DNA from: Sphingobacterium sp. JB170
GTDB lineage: Bacteria > Bacteroidota > Bacteroidia > Sphingobacteriales > Sphingobacteriaceae
Length of the DNA: 64,000 nt
NCBI RefSeq assembly: GCF_900163865.1
Contig: NZ_FUKU01000043.1
Span: 49,583-113,582, forward strand
Direction of reading: 5' to 3'
Shown here: piece by piece, positions 9,770-18,447 of the stretch
Numbering within the stretch: position 1 is the stretch's first letter
Layout of the letters: each line of letters opens with the position of its first letter
Notes under the pieces: model-generated
Seen by the model: only the letters and a program-made list of their open reading frames with translations
Databases searched by the model: none
Told to the model about the DNA's origin: nothing
Position numbers and translations under genes: made by a program

Positions 9770-10875
9770 TATGCCTCCGCTACTGGCTTTACGTTCATTA
9801 CTTCGTTTTGTTTACGAATTGATTCGTTATGTAATAGCTCAAGGTATTTTGTCGCGAACTCTTCACCAAGCGCGAGTGCTTTAGCTAGTTGAAGACGTTT
9901 TTCAACGATTTCATCCCAACGGTTTACTTGAAGAATTGTAACATTATTATCACGCTTGTATTCACCAATTTTTTCAGCGATTTTCATACGATCACCTATT
10001 TGCTTTAATATAGCATCGTCTAGTTTGTCTATTTGCTGGCGGAATTCCGATAGTCTGTCTTCAAAAGCAGGGTTATCAGATTCTGGACGACGTACTGATA
10101 GATTGTCTAATAACTCAGCTAGTGCAGCAGGAGTTACTTGTTGTTTAGCGTCGGTCCAAGCCACAGACGGATCGATATGTGATTCGATGATCAGGCCTTG
10201 CAGATCCATATCCATCGCTTTTTGTGCAATGTACGGAATCAGTTCACGGTTACCACAAATATGGCTAGGATCGTTGATGATCGGAAGTTCCGGGCAGGCT
10301 GATTTTAACTGGATCGCTAAATCCCACATTGGTTCGTTACGGAATGCTGTTTTTTCGAAAGAAGAGAACCCACGATGTATCGCGCCTAATTTTTTAATTC
10401 CCGCACCGTTAATACGTTCTAATGCCCCAATCCACAACGATAAGTCTGGGTTTACTGGGTTTTTAACTAATACAGGGACGTCAGCTCCGACAAGTGCATC
10501 CGCAATTTCTTGGACTGTAAACGGGTTAGCTGTTGAACGGGCGCCTATCCAAAGAATATCAACTCCAGCTGCCAATGCTTCCTTGACGTGTTTTGCTGTG
10601 GCAACCTCAATTGCGGTTAACAAGCCCGTTTCTTCTTTAGCGCGTTTCAACCAAGTTAGGCCAACGCTACCGATTCCTTCGAATTCACCTGGACGTGTAC
10701 GTGGCTTCCAAATGCCAGCACGTAGAACATTTACCTTTCCAGTGTTTGCTAGAAGGTGAGCGGTAGATACAAGTTGTTCTTCCGTTTCGGCACTACACGG
10801 GCCTGAAATAATTAATGGCTTGTCACCTGTATCTATCCAAGATTTTAAAGGTGCGATGTCTAATGTATGTTTCAT
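9769..10875 (-). CDS. DAHP synthase fused to chorismate mutase
   Basis: A bifunctional 368-residue enzyme. The N-terminal part (about 1-265) is a DAHP synthase of the KDOPS-like type, condensing phosphoenolpyruvate with erythrose-4-phosphate; it shows PLIISGPCSAETEEQL at 19-34, RAGIWKPRTRPGEFEG near 51 and NDPSHICGNREL near 201. The C-terminal 90 residues are an AroQ-type chorismate mutase (FRQQIDKLDDAILKQIGDRM and EKIGEYKRDNNV). Joining the first pathway enzyme to the branch-point mutase is known in Bacteroidota and allows allosteric control through the mutase domain. It follows pheA by 33 bases in the attenuated operon. Confidence 0.94.
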   Translation of the reverse strand: MKHTLDIAPLKSWIDTGDKPLIISGPCSAETEEQLVSTAHLLANTGKVNVLRAGIWKPRTRPGEFEGIGSVGLTWLKRAKEETGLLTAIEVATAKHVKEALAAGVDILWIGARSTANPFTVQEIADALVGADVPVLVKNPVNPDLSLWIGALERINGAGIKKLGAIHRGFSSFEKTAFRNEPMWDLAIQLKSACPELPIINDPSHICGNRELIPYIAQKAMDMDLQGLIIESHIDPSVAWTDAKQQVTPAALAELLDNLSVRRPESDNPAFEDRLSEFRQQIDKLDDAILKQIGDRMKIAEKIGEYKRDNNVTILQVNRWDEIVEKRLQLAKALALGEEFATKYLELLHNESIRKQNEVMNVKPVAEA

Positions 10876-10908
10876 TTTTTTGTTTTTTTAGTGTTTGGGA
10901 TATGATGG

Positions 10909-11733
10909 TTATGCTTTTTCGTTTTTAATATATTCCCCCATGATGCTAAAGTTCACCGTGTGTTTTAATACTTTGCGTATTGCTGCATCATAGTCGGACT
11001 GTTTTTTCCATTCCACGTCGACATAAAAGTCATATTCGTTGCGTCTTCCTACTACTGGCATGGATTGAATTTTACTAAGATTTACGTTTTGTTCAGCGAA
11101 ACATTGTAATACGGTAGCGAGGGACCCTACCGAATTCCCGGTTTGGAATGAAAGAGATGCTTTATTGGCATTTTTTTGCTCGACCACGTCATTCTTAAGA
11201 ATTAGAAAACGTGTAGCATTCTTTTTATTCGTCTCAATGCGGCTTTCTAAAACATTTAAGCCGTAGAGTTTTGCCGCAACAGAGCTAGCTATAGCCGCTG
11301 TATTGGTTAGTTTGTTGTCCGCGATGGTTTTCGCACAAGCAGCGGTATCCATTCCTTCTTTAATTGTCCAATCCGGATATTCACCTAGGAATTCATCACA
11401 TTGACGAATCGCAATAGGGTGGGATTCCACAAATTTGATATCGGAAATTTTCACGCCGGGTAGCGCGATTAAATTTTGATGAATATTTAAATGTACTTCC
11501 CCAACAATATGGAAACGGAAATCACGTAACAAATTGTAGTTTGGAAGAATGCTTCCGGCAATCGAATTTTCAATAGCCATTACGACATAATCTGCTTTGC
11601 CCTGTTTTAACATGTCACACGTTTTTTTGAATGATTCACATTCAATCGTTTCAATTTCATCTCCGAAATATTTGAAAGCCGCTTCCTCATGAAAAGACGC
11701 TTTGACACCTTGTATTGCTATTCTTGTTTTCAT
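10909..11733 (-). CDS. pheA: Prephenate dehydratase with ACT domain
   Basis: PheA decarboxylates and dehydrates prephenate to phenylpyruvate, the phenylalanine branch. The dehydratase domain covers about 1-185 (AIQGVKASFHEEAAFKYF, MAIENSIAGSILPNYNLL, and NKKNATRFLIL carrying the catalytic T-R-F). An ACT domain covers about 190-270. The Phe-sensing motifs GALV and ESRP of enterobacterial PheA read GSLA and QSMP here, so feedback binding may differ. The start is supported by AGGAGG eight bases upstream. It is the first structural gene after the attenuator. No tyrA or aminotransferase gene follows. Confidence 0.95.
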   Translation of the reverse strand: MKTRIAIQGVKASFHEEAAFKYFGDEIETIECESFKKTCDMLKQGKADYVVMAIENSIAGSILPNYNLLRDFRFHIVGEVHLNIHQNLIALPGVKISDIKFVESHPIAIRQCDEFLGEYPDWTIKEGMDTAACAKTIADNKLTNTAAIASSVAAKLYGLNVLESRIETNKKNATRFLILKNDVVEQKNANKASLSFQTGNSVGSLATVLQCFAEQNVNLSKIQSMPVVGRRNEYDFYVDVEWKKQSDYDAAIRKVLKHTVNFSIMGEYIKNEKA

Positions 11734-11753
11734 CTTAAAATATCCTCCTAATT

Positions 11754-11786
11754 AAAAAGGTCCCGATTATACTTCGGGACCTTTTT
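11754..11786 (-). terminator. Attenuator terminator of the pheA operon
   Basis: On the minus strand AAAAAGGTCCCGA and TCGGGACCTTTTT form a near-perfect 13-bp stem with a 7-base loop ending in a T run, an intrinsic terminator placed after the leader peptide and just before pheA. Its 5' arm GGTCCCG (11775-11781) can instead pair with CGGGGCC (11809-11815), which directly follows the leader stop codon (6 Watson-Crick pairs and one G-U). The two structures exclude each other. Confidence 0.85.
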
Positions 11787-11815
11787 ACCTATTTCGTAAA
11801 TACACACCGGCCCCG

Positions 11816-11872
11816 TTATTTATTCTTAAAATAAAAATAACTAAAGTAGAAGTATGTATCGCGTTTTGCCAT
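11816..11872 (-). CDS. Phe/Tyr-rich attenuation leader peptide
   Basis: An 18-residue ORF, MAKRDTYFYFSYFYFKNK, contains four Tyr and four Phe within nine consecutive codons. It sits between a consensus promoter and a terminator hairpin upstream of pheA. The stop codon directly abuts the antiterminator arm. A ribosome that finishes the peptide would mask that arm and let the terminator form. A ribosome stalled on the Tyr/Phe codons for lack of charged tRNA would leave it free and spare transcription. This is the classical amino-acid attenuation design; the function is inferred from arrangement, not from homology. Confidence 0.85.
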   Translation of the reverse strand: MAKRDTYFYFSYFYFKNK

Positions 11873-11890
11873 GTCTCAAATTCTATGATC

Positions 11891-11921
11891 CAAAAGTACT
11901 CTTTATTATTAAATAACCAAA
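11891..11921 (-). promoter_or_regulatory. Promoter of the pheA/aro operon
   Basis: Reading the minus strand, TTTG (11918-11921) is followed after exactly 19 bases by TACTTTTG (11891-11898), matching the Bacteroidota -33/-7 consensus TTTG-N19-TAnnTTTG. Transcription would start around 11884, about a dozen bases before the leader peptide ATG. Confidence 0.75.
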
Positions 11922-12386
11922 ATATATTTTAATTTATTTTATAGAGTTTATTGCTGTTATATGGAGGTATTTTATCCTCTTTTTTAGGGTGTTTTTATGT
12001 GTTTTTTGTGTTGTATAAAATGAGATTGTTATTTTGGAGTAATGATGCTTTATTTGCATATTAATGGCTATTTATTGATTTTTACACTCTTTTTTTAATC
12101 ATATATTGCTAATTTATATTGATTTTTTACATCATTTATTTGATTAAAATTGGTTGTAATTTTGCTTATTTATAGTGCTTTTTTTGTGTGTAAAATTGAT
12201 GTATATATTATTGATTTTACTCGATGTTTTATGGCAAGTAATGTGGTTTTTTATATTAATTTACATGCATTCATCTGTTTATCAGTTAGTTGTAAAATAC
12301 CGAGCATTTTTAGGTAATTATTATAAAGATTCGTAACATTGGGGCTGAAAAATAAAGTTCTACTAGATATTTATTGGTCATTGATT
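11922..12386. other. AT-rich intergenic stretch
   Basis: About 460 bases between the divergent pheA promoter and the DMT transporter gene. It is strongly T-rich on the plus strand. I see no coding ORF, hairpin or repeat in it; it presumably contains the transporter promoter, for which no clean consensus was found. Confidence 0.5.
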
Positions 12387-13244
12387 ATGTTATATGTTCT
12401 TTTAAGCGTTATTTGTAGCGTTACTGTTTCCGTTATTATCAAGATAGCAAAAAAGAACGGGGCAAATTATTTGCATCTTATTGTTTGGAACTATCCGGTA
12501 GCTGCGCTAGCGACGGTTCTTTTTTTAAACCCCGGATCTACAAACGTGTCGCTCGCACTACTACCCTGGGGACTGTACATTGCTCTTGCAATACTTCTAC
12601 CTGTAATTTTTCTTTGTATTGCTTATTCCATTCAGTATAGTGGGATTGTGAAAACAGAAATCGCACAAAGGTTGTCTTTGTTTTTACCGTTGATGGCTGC
12701 CTTTTTTATATTTCATGAAGAGATAAGCCTAGCAAAAATTATTGGAATCGGGGTGGGGGTGCTCGCAATCCTTTTAACGATCGGTTGGGGAAAAGGAAAA
12801 ACGTCACTTGCGAACGGGAAGTGGGGCTATGCAATTGCTGTTTTTATTGGTATGGGGGTTATCGATATCTTATTCAAGAAAATAGCGACCTATACGAACG
12901 TGCCTTATGTCTTTTCTATGCTGGTGGTATTTATACTAGCAATGCTGGTTGCTTTTAGTTTGTTATTTTACAATATGTCAATCCGGAAGCAACATATTGA
13001 TTATAAAGTAATACTATGGGGTATTCTTTTAGGAGGGTTTAATTTTGGGAATATTTTATTCTATATGAAAGCTCATGGCGCTTTATCTACGAGTCCGTCT
13101 GCGGTCTTTACCGGGATGAACATCGGCGTGATTTTGGTAGGCGCTATAGTTGGCGTATATATATTTAAGGAGCAGCTGTCTAAATACAACAAAATTGGGT
13201 TGTTGTTAGCCGTGTTATCTGTATTAATCATAGCGTTTTCGTGA
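12387..13244 (+). CDS. DMT-superfamily (EamA-like) transporter
   Basis: A 285-residue integral membrane protein with about ten predicted helices in two five-helix halves, as in drug/metabolite exporters. Recognisable parts are AQRLSLFLPLMAAFFIFHEE in the first half and SAVFTGMNIGVILVGAIVG...FKEQLSKYNKIGLLLAVLSV in the second. The substrate is unknown. I chose the ATG at 12387; the frame extends upstream to a TTG at 12339, but those 16 residues do not resemble a family N-terminus. Its stop overlaps the YigZ start, so the three genes to 14709 form an operon. Confidence 0.85.
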   Translation: MLYVLLSVICSVTVSVIIKIAKKNGANYLHLIVWNYPVAALATVLFLNPGSTNVSLALLPWGLYIALAILLPVIFLCIAYSIQYSGIVKTEIAQRLSLFLPLMAAFFIFHEEISLAKIIGIGVGVLAILLTIGWGKGKTSLANGKWGYAIAVFIGMGVIDILFKKIATYTNVPYVFSMLVVFILAMLVAFSLLFYNMSIRKQHIDYKVILWGILLGGFNFGNILFYMKAHGALSTSPSAVFTGMNIGVILVGAIVGVYIFKEQLSKYNKIGLLLAVLSVLIIAFS

Positions 13245-13858
13245 GTTTGTTTGAAGACACATATGTCACCATTGAACAGCCTAGTGAAGGGCTGTTTAAA
13301 GACAAAGGAAGTAAGTTTATTGCTTATGCTTACCCTTTCAAAGGGGAGGAGTCGCTTAAAGAGATTCTTGGCAAGCTAAAGGCGCTTCATCCAAAAGCCA
13401 GACATCATTGCTGGGCTTACCGGGTTTCGCAAGATCGGAATGTGTTTCGAATAAATGACGATGGCGAACCCTCGGGTACTGCAGGGCGACCAATATTGAA
13501 TGCATTATTGTCAAAGGATGTGACCGATATCATAGTGATTGTCGTTCGTTATTTTGGAGGGACATTACTGGGCGTTCCTGGATTGATTAATGCCTATAAG
13601 TCAGCGACTGTTGATGCCATCGATAATAGCTTTCTGGTGGAAAGAACTGTGAATGAAACAATTGTGATCCGATTCGATTATTTACAAATGAACAGTGTGA
13701 TGCGCTTGGTTAAAGAGGAAAATTTAACTACCTTAAAGCAAGAATTTGACAATACCTGCTCGATAGAAATTGAGGTTCGAAAAATGCAAGTAAACTTCGT
13801 TATCGACAGGCTTGAAAAAATGGAAGGACTAACCTATTCTTTTGGAACGACATTATGA
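13241..13858 (+). CDS. YigZ/IMPACT family protein
   Basis: A 205-residue member of the UPF0029/IMPACT family. The N-terminal domain shows FKDKGSKFIAYAYPF near 19-33, KARHHCWAYRV near 53 and the hallmark NDDGEPSGTAGRPIL near 73-87, followed by VRYFGGTLLGVPGLINAY. The C-terminal part is the DUF1949 ferredoxin-like domain. IMPACT homologues in eukaryotes modulate Gcn2; the bacterial role is unclear. It overlaps both neighbours by four bases, suggesting translational coupling. Confidence 0.92.
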   Translation: MSLFEDTYVTIEQPSEGLFKDKGSKFIAYAYPFKGEESLKEILGKLKALHPKARHHCWAYRVSQDRNVFRINDDGEPSGTAGRPILNALLSKDVTDIIVIVVRYFGGTLLGVPGLINAYKSATVDAIDNSFLVERTVNETIVIRFDYLQMNSVMRLVKEENLTTLKQEFDNTCSIEIEVRKMQVNFVIDRLEKMEGLTYSFGTTL

Positions 13859-14709
13859 TTGCAGACTCAGAATTAATATTAAATGCCGACGGAAGTATAT
13901 ATCATTTAAATTTATTGCCGGAGGATTTGGCACCGACGATAATCTTTGTAGGAGATCCCGATCGCGTGGAAATCGTATCTAAGCATTTCGATACAATTGA
14001 GATTCGAAAAGGGAAAAGAGAATTTATCACGCACACCGGGATGTTACGTAAAAAACGTATCTCGGTTATTTCAACCGGAATTGGTACGGACAATATTGAT
14101 ATCGTGTTTAATGAGATTGACGCATTAGCGAATATAGATTTTGCTACTCGTTCGTTGAAAAGAGACTTAACAAGTCTGGATATTATTCGAATAGGAACAT
14201 CAGGTTCTATTCAGGGCGATATTAAAATGGGCACCATACTGGCGAGTGAATATGCAATCGGATTTGATGCGCTTATGCAATTTTATATTAAAAGCTACTC
14301 CCCACAGGAGCGGGAAATACAAGCAGCAATCCAACAAGAGTTTTCAAGCCTGTCGTTTAAGCCCTATGTGGGAAGCGCAAGCGAAAAATTACTTAATCAA
14401 ATTGCTGGAGACCTTCCTAAAGGCATAACGATGACTGCTCCGGGTTTTTACGCACCCCAAGGGAGGTCCGTCCGTTCAGCGAATGTTTATCCTGATCTTA
14501 TTCAACGTGTTAATGCATTTACGATTAATGGACGCTTAATTACCAATCTGGAAATGGAGACAGCTGGAATTTATGCACTGGCCAATATGTTTGGGCATCA
14601 TGCACTTTCAATTAATGCGATTTTGGCAAGCAGAGTGAACGAAGACTTCTCGAGTAACCCCAAAAAAATCATTGATCAAACGATTCGTTACGTCCTGGAT
14701 AGATTATAG
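13855..14709 (+). CDS. Nucleoside phosphorylase (uridine phosphorylase-like)
   Basis: A 284-residue phosphorylase-superfamily protein that would cleave a nucleoside with phosphate to base and ribose-1-phosphate. The phosphate/ribose site is visible in IIFVGDPDRVEIVSKHFD near 29-46, then GIGTDNIDIVFNEIDAL, RIGTSGSIQGDI near 111, and the nucleoside-binding NLEMETAGIYALA near 234-246. The E-M-E triad fits uridine phosphorylase/PNP-I enzymes; which base is preferred cannot be told. Its start overlaps the YigZ stop by four bases. Confidence 0.9.
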   Translation: MIADSELILNADGSIYHLNLLPEDLAPTIIFVGDPDRVEIVSKHFDTIEIRKGKREFITHTGMLRKKRISVISTGIGTDNIDIVFNEIDALANIDFATRSLKRDLTSLDIIRIGTSGSIQGDIKMGTILASEYAIGFDALMQFYIKSYSPQEREIQAAIQQEFSSLSFKPYVGSASEKLLNQIAGDLPKGITMTAPGFYAPQGRSVRSANVYPDLIQRVNAFTINGRLITNLEMETAGIYALANMFGHHALSINAILASRVNEDFSSNPKKIIDQTIRYVLDRL

Positions 14710-15197
14710 AATGACCGTATCTTGAAATGCCTCTTTACCACCGCATAGTTCTGCCGGTGAATTTGTAAAATCTTTTCGGACAGGCATTAAGAAATTAAGA
14801 AAAGGCAGAATGAAATTGGCTTCCTATTTTTAGATGATTGTTGGAAATGAAAATTTGGACAACGCGTTATGGAAGTAACACGGCTCTAATTTGGAAGAGA
14901 AAATTTTCAGTATACGATGTCGCTAAAATATTTGATATAGACAAGATGTTAGAATTCGTTAAAACCGCTTCTACGTTGCACATTTAATACGGAACTAGGG
15001 AAAATGAGATGCGGAATAACGATGACTGCTGAAAGGCGGAAGAAAATCCCCTTTATATTGTAGATGGGGTCTGGAAACGTCAGTTTGAGTGACGCGTTAA
15101 TGACGCAAATAAGCGTTTTCAAGCACCTTATTTCAATCCCATCGGGAAATATTATTGACCAAAATTTCACTATATATTGGACCGAGATCGATCGAGA
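14710..15197. other. Non-coding or degenerate stretch downstream of rodA
   Basis: About 490 bases between convergent genes. The only coherent frame is a 46-residue ORF at 14847-14987 on the plus strand (starting MKIWTTRYGSNTAL), with no ribosome-binding site and no recognised family. No terminator hairpin was found. The stretch may be the decayed remains of a gene. Confidence 0.4.
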
Positions 15198-16469
15198 TTA
15201 CCCGTTTAAACCTTTTCTACTAGAATCGAAGCGTAGTAGTATAAATAGAAGTATCGTAAAACTCCATAATGAGGATCCCCCGTAACTTATAAAAGGCAGC
15301 GGGATCCCAATTACAGGTACAATTCCAATAGTCATACCTATGTTTATAAAAAAGTGAAAGAAAAGTATTGACGCCACGCCGTAGGCGTAAATACGTGCGA
15401 ATGCCGTTCGTTGCCGTTCGGCGATATTTATCAGCCGTATCAAAAGTGTCACGTATATGCTGATCAACACTAGACAGCCGACAAACCCCCATTCTTCACC
15501 GACGGTACAAAATATAAAATCCGTGCTTTGCTCAGGTACGAAGTTGTATTTTGTTTGTGTCCCCTGGAGGTAACCCTTTCCAAAAAGTTGACCTGAACCT
15601 ATGGCAATTTTAGATTGGTTTAGGTTGTATCCCTGACCGCGTGGATCACTCATCTTGCCCAAGATAATATCGATTCGGTTACGTTGATGGGGTTGTAATA
15701 TTTTTTCGTAAGCGAAATCTACCGATAATACATAAAGAGAACATGCGGCAAATAGGATACCTAGATTTATCAAATACTTCCGTTTTTTGCGTAAGTTATA
15801 TGCGAACAGACCACAAATTAGTAATAAGATACAGATCAAAAGCCACTGATTAACCAATAGTGCCATGACAAATAGGAAGATTGCTAACCCTCCAAGCATT
15901 AATAGCCCATTTCCCACGTAGCCTTCACGATAAAACACGAATATAAGCGCGAAGAAAGCTAAAGCAGAACCCGTATCAGGTTGTAACATGACCAATGTAA
16001 CTGGGAAAAGCACGATCAGCGTACTTATGAATAGTGTTTTTTTGTTGGGGTGTTTTTGCGTCTGATTACTCAGGTAAGATGCTAAAAGCAAGCAGGTTGC
16101 TAGCTTTCCAAATTCGGATGGTTGTAAGCGGAAGCTCCCAATAGCGATCCAAGCCTGATTTCCACCGACATTTCTACCGATTAGGAGTACTGCTATCAGC
16201 AGAAGTATGACGATAATATAAATTATTGGTGACGCCGAAATAAAGAATTTTGAGTCTATGATCAGGATACTGAAGCCAATGATGAGCGCCGTAAGTATAT
16301 AAATAGATTGTTTTCCGTAGTTGGTCCCTAGGTTAAATAAACCAGGCTGCTCCGGATCGAATACAGCGGCGTGTATATTAAACCAACCTATTAAACATAA
16401 TGAAAACCAAAGGATAACGGTGAACCAATCTATGCTGCCGAAGAAACTTTTTTCACCAATCTTATTCAT
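15198..16469 (-). CDS. rodA: Peptidoglycan glycosyltransferase RodA
   Basis: RodA polymerises lipid II into glycan strands for side-wall growth, with PBP2 as its transpeptidase partner. The 423-residue protein has about ten membrane helices and SEDS-family marks: GGNQAWIAIGSFRLQPSEFG near 105-124, LVMLQPDTGSALAF near 158, GQGYNLNQSKIAIGSGQL near 287 and the C-terminal GIPLPFISYGGSSL. Its start overlaps the mrdA stop by eight bases. It is last in the mre operon. Confidence 0.96.
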   Translation of the reverse strand: MNKIGEKSFFGSIDWFTVILWFSLCLIGWFNIHAAVFDPEQPGLFNLGTNYGKQSIYILTALIIGFSILIIDSKFFISASPIIYIIVILLLIAVLLIGRNVGGNQAWIAIGSFRLQPSEFGKLATCLLLASYLSNQTQKHPNKKTLFISTLIVLFPVTLVMLQPDTGSALAFFALIFVFYREGYVGNGLLMLGGLAIFLFVMALLVNQWLLICILLLICGLFAYNLRKKRKYLINLGILFAACSLYVLSVDFAYEKILQPHQRNRIDIILGKMSDPRGQGYNLNQSKIAIGSGQLFGKGYLQGTQTKYNFVPEQSTDFIFCTVGEEWGFVGCLVLISIYVTLLIRLINIAERQRTAFARIYAYGVASILFFHFFINIGMTIGIVPVIGIPLPFISYGGSSLWSFTILLFILLRFDSSRKGLNG

Positions 16470-18429
16470 ATCTATTTCTTACCTGGCTATGGTGTACATA
16501 ATATTCCTTTTTAGAACCCGGCATTTGTGCGCTCTTAGGCGGTGTTTTTAATGCGTCTTTTTTCTTTTCTACGCTATCTTTTTTTACGTCTTCTTTTTCC
16601 GGTTCGGGAAGGAAATGAGCATTGTAGATTCGATCTTGTACATACTTAGGCATTGTGATGGTGTCATTGATGTATTTTTCGACCATCATACTCGCTATCG
16701 GGCCAGCCCATACACCGCCGTATCCAGCATTTTCAACGAAAACGGCGATTGCGATTTTGGGATTCTCCCTTGGAGCGAAAGCGAAAAAAACCGCGTGGTG
16801 TTTACCGTGTGGATTTTGCGCGGTACCGGTTTTTCCACACATTTCAATACCGTTAATTCTTAGGCTATAGCCCGTACCACCGGGCATATTTACGACGCGA
16901 CTCATCCCTTCGATCACGGGTTCGTAATATTTCGCATCCACTCCAGCGCTCATTTTTTCCGTGAACTCCTCTTTAATGATTTTTTTCTCGCCAATACCTT
17001 TCACCAGATGAGGGCGATAATAAAATCCACGGTTGGCAACAATCGCCATAACATTGGCCATTTGTAATGGTGTGATACCTAATTCTCCTTGACCAATTGA
17101 CAGGGAAATATTATAGCTTGAACTCCATTTATCGCTACCAAAACGTTTCGTGTAAAAATCGGATGTTGGAACAAGTCCGGCACGTTCACCGGGTAAATCA
17201 ATACCTAGCTTTACACCCAGACCGAATTTATGTAATCCTTCGCGCCATAGATCATACGCCTTTGGTCCAGACATTCCGCGGGAATCAATCATTTTAGCAT
17301 ATGTATGCCCATAATAGGTGTTACAGGAACGCTGGATCGACCGCACTAAATCAGTTGGTCCACATACGTGTGTGCAGCGCATGATCGCTCGTCCGCCTCT
17401 TCCGTAACGATAGCCACCAGGGCAGTTGAAAATGGTGTGTTCGTCAATGAGACCAGCCTGTTGCGCTGTCAGGGCGGATACCACTTTAAATACCGACCCC
17501 GGAGGGTATGATGCTTGAATAGGGCGAATAAACAAAGGACGGTTCTCGTCGTTTAAAAGTTTCATGTAATTATTCCCGCGCTCGCGGCCGACCATTAAAT
17601 TTGGGTCATACGATGGTGCGCTTACAAAAGAAAGTATTTCTCCTGTAGAGGGTTCTATGGCTACGACCGATCCTGCTTTCCCGTTCATAAGTTTTTCGGC
17701 CAACACCTGCAAATCTTGATCAATGGTCGAAATTAACCCTTCACCCGAGACCGCTAAGGTGTCGTATTTACCTTCCATAAATATACCCTTAGGTCTATTT
17801 AACGCATCCACCATTTGGTTTTTCACCCCGCGCTGCCCACGTAGTAAGTCTTCGTATGAACGTTCTATTCCAGCGCCACCGATATAATCGCCGGGTCGAT
17901 AAAATCCGCCAGAGCGCTCGATGTCTTTGTCATTAACCTCTTGTATGAAGCCTGAAAGTTGTGGCGCAATGCTATCGGGATAGCTACGAACCGTACGGTT
18001 TTGAACATAGAATCCGCGGAACTTATAAAGGTGTTCTTGAAGGCGGGCGTAAATACTGGCTGATAATTGTTTTTCGAAAATTGATGCACGGTATGGTGAA
18101 TGTGTGCGTGCCTTATTCATTCTTGTTTCAAACCCGCTTTTGTCGATATCAATTATTTGACAAAGTAGTGCAGTGTCAATCTCTTTAGCCTCTCTGGGGG
18201 TAACCAAAAGGTCATAGACCGGTTCATTTTGAACAAGTACATTTCCATCCCTATCGTAAATCACCCCACGTGCAGGATATACGACTACTTTTCGCAGTAC
18301 ATTATTGTTCGCAGATAGGAGGTAGGAGTCATCGATAATCTGAATATAGAATAGCCGAATTACAATAATAGCTGCTATTGCTATAAAAATCCCTTGAATT
18401 ACAAATTTGCGCGCGAAAAAACTATTCAT
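16462..18429 (-). CDS. mrdA: Penicillin-binding protein 2 (transpeptidase)
   Basis: A 655-residue class B PBP. It has an N-terminal membrane anchor (about 10-28), a pedestal/dimerisation domain (about 50-215) and a transpeptidase domain. Active-site motifs are SVFK (catalytic Ser in YPPGSVFKVVSAL, near 312), SCNTYY (SxN motif) and KTGTAQNPHG (KTG, near 535). It cross-links new peptidoglycan in the elongasome. The C-terminal 50 residues are a Lys/Asp/Pro-rich tail. The order mreD-mrdA-rodA with short or negative spacing is the classical arrangement. Confidence 0.95.
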   Translation of the reverse strand: MNSFFARKFVIQGIFIAIAAIIVIRLFYIQIIDDSYLLSANNNVLRKVVVYPARGVIYDRDGNVLVQNEPVYDLLVTPREAKEIDTALLCQIIDIDKSGFETRMNKARTHSPYRASIFEKQLSASIYARLQEHLYKFRGFYVQNRTVRSYPDSIAPQLSGFIQEVNDKDIERSGGFYRPGDYIGGAGIERSYEDLLRGQRGVKNQMVDALNRPKGIFMEGKYDTLAVSGEGLISTIDQDLQVLAEKLMNGKAGSVVAIEPSTGEILSFVSAPSYDPNLMVGRERGNNYMKLLNDENRPLFIRPIQASYPPGSVFKVVSALTAQQAGLIDEHTIFNCPGGYRYGRGGRAIMRCTHVCGPTDLVRSIQRSCNTYYGHTYAKMIDSRGMSGPKAYDLWREGLHKFGLGVKLGIDLPGERAGLVPTSDFYTKRFGSDKWSSSYNISLSIGQGELGITPLQMANVMAIVANRGFYYRPHLVKGIGEKKIIKEEFTEKMSAGVDAKYYEPVIEGMSRVVNMPGGTGYSLRINGIEMCGKTGTAQNPHGKHHAVFFAFAPRENPKIAIAVFVENAGYGGVWAGPIASMMVEKYINDTITMPKYVQDRIYNAHFLPEPEKEDVKKDSVEKKKDALKTPPKSAQMPGSKKEYYVHHSQVRNRYE

Positions 18430-18447
18430 TACCCAACCTATCCCTAT

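Noticed and set aside
9956..10759. A 267-codon ORF on the plus strand opposite the DAHP synthase gene
   Set aside because: It is a mirror frame of a well-supported gene, rich in Ser, Ile and Arg, with no recognisable domain.
12339..12386. TTG-started 16-codon extension of the DMT transporter
   Set aside because: The extension does not fit the family's hydrophobic N-terminus, and the ATG at 12387 does.
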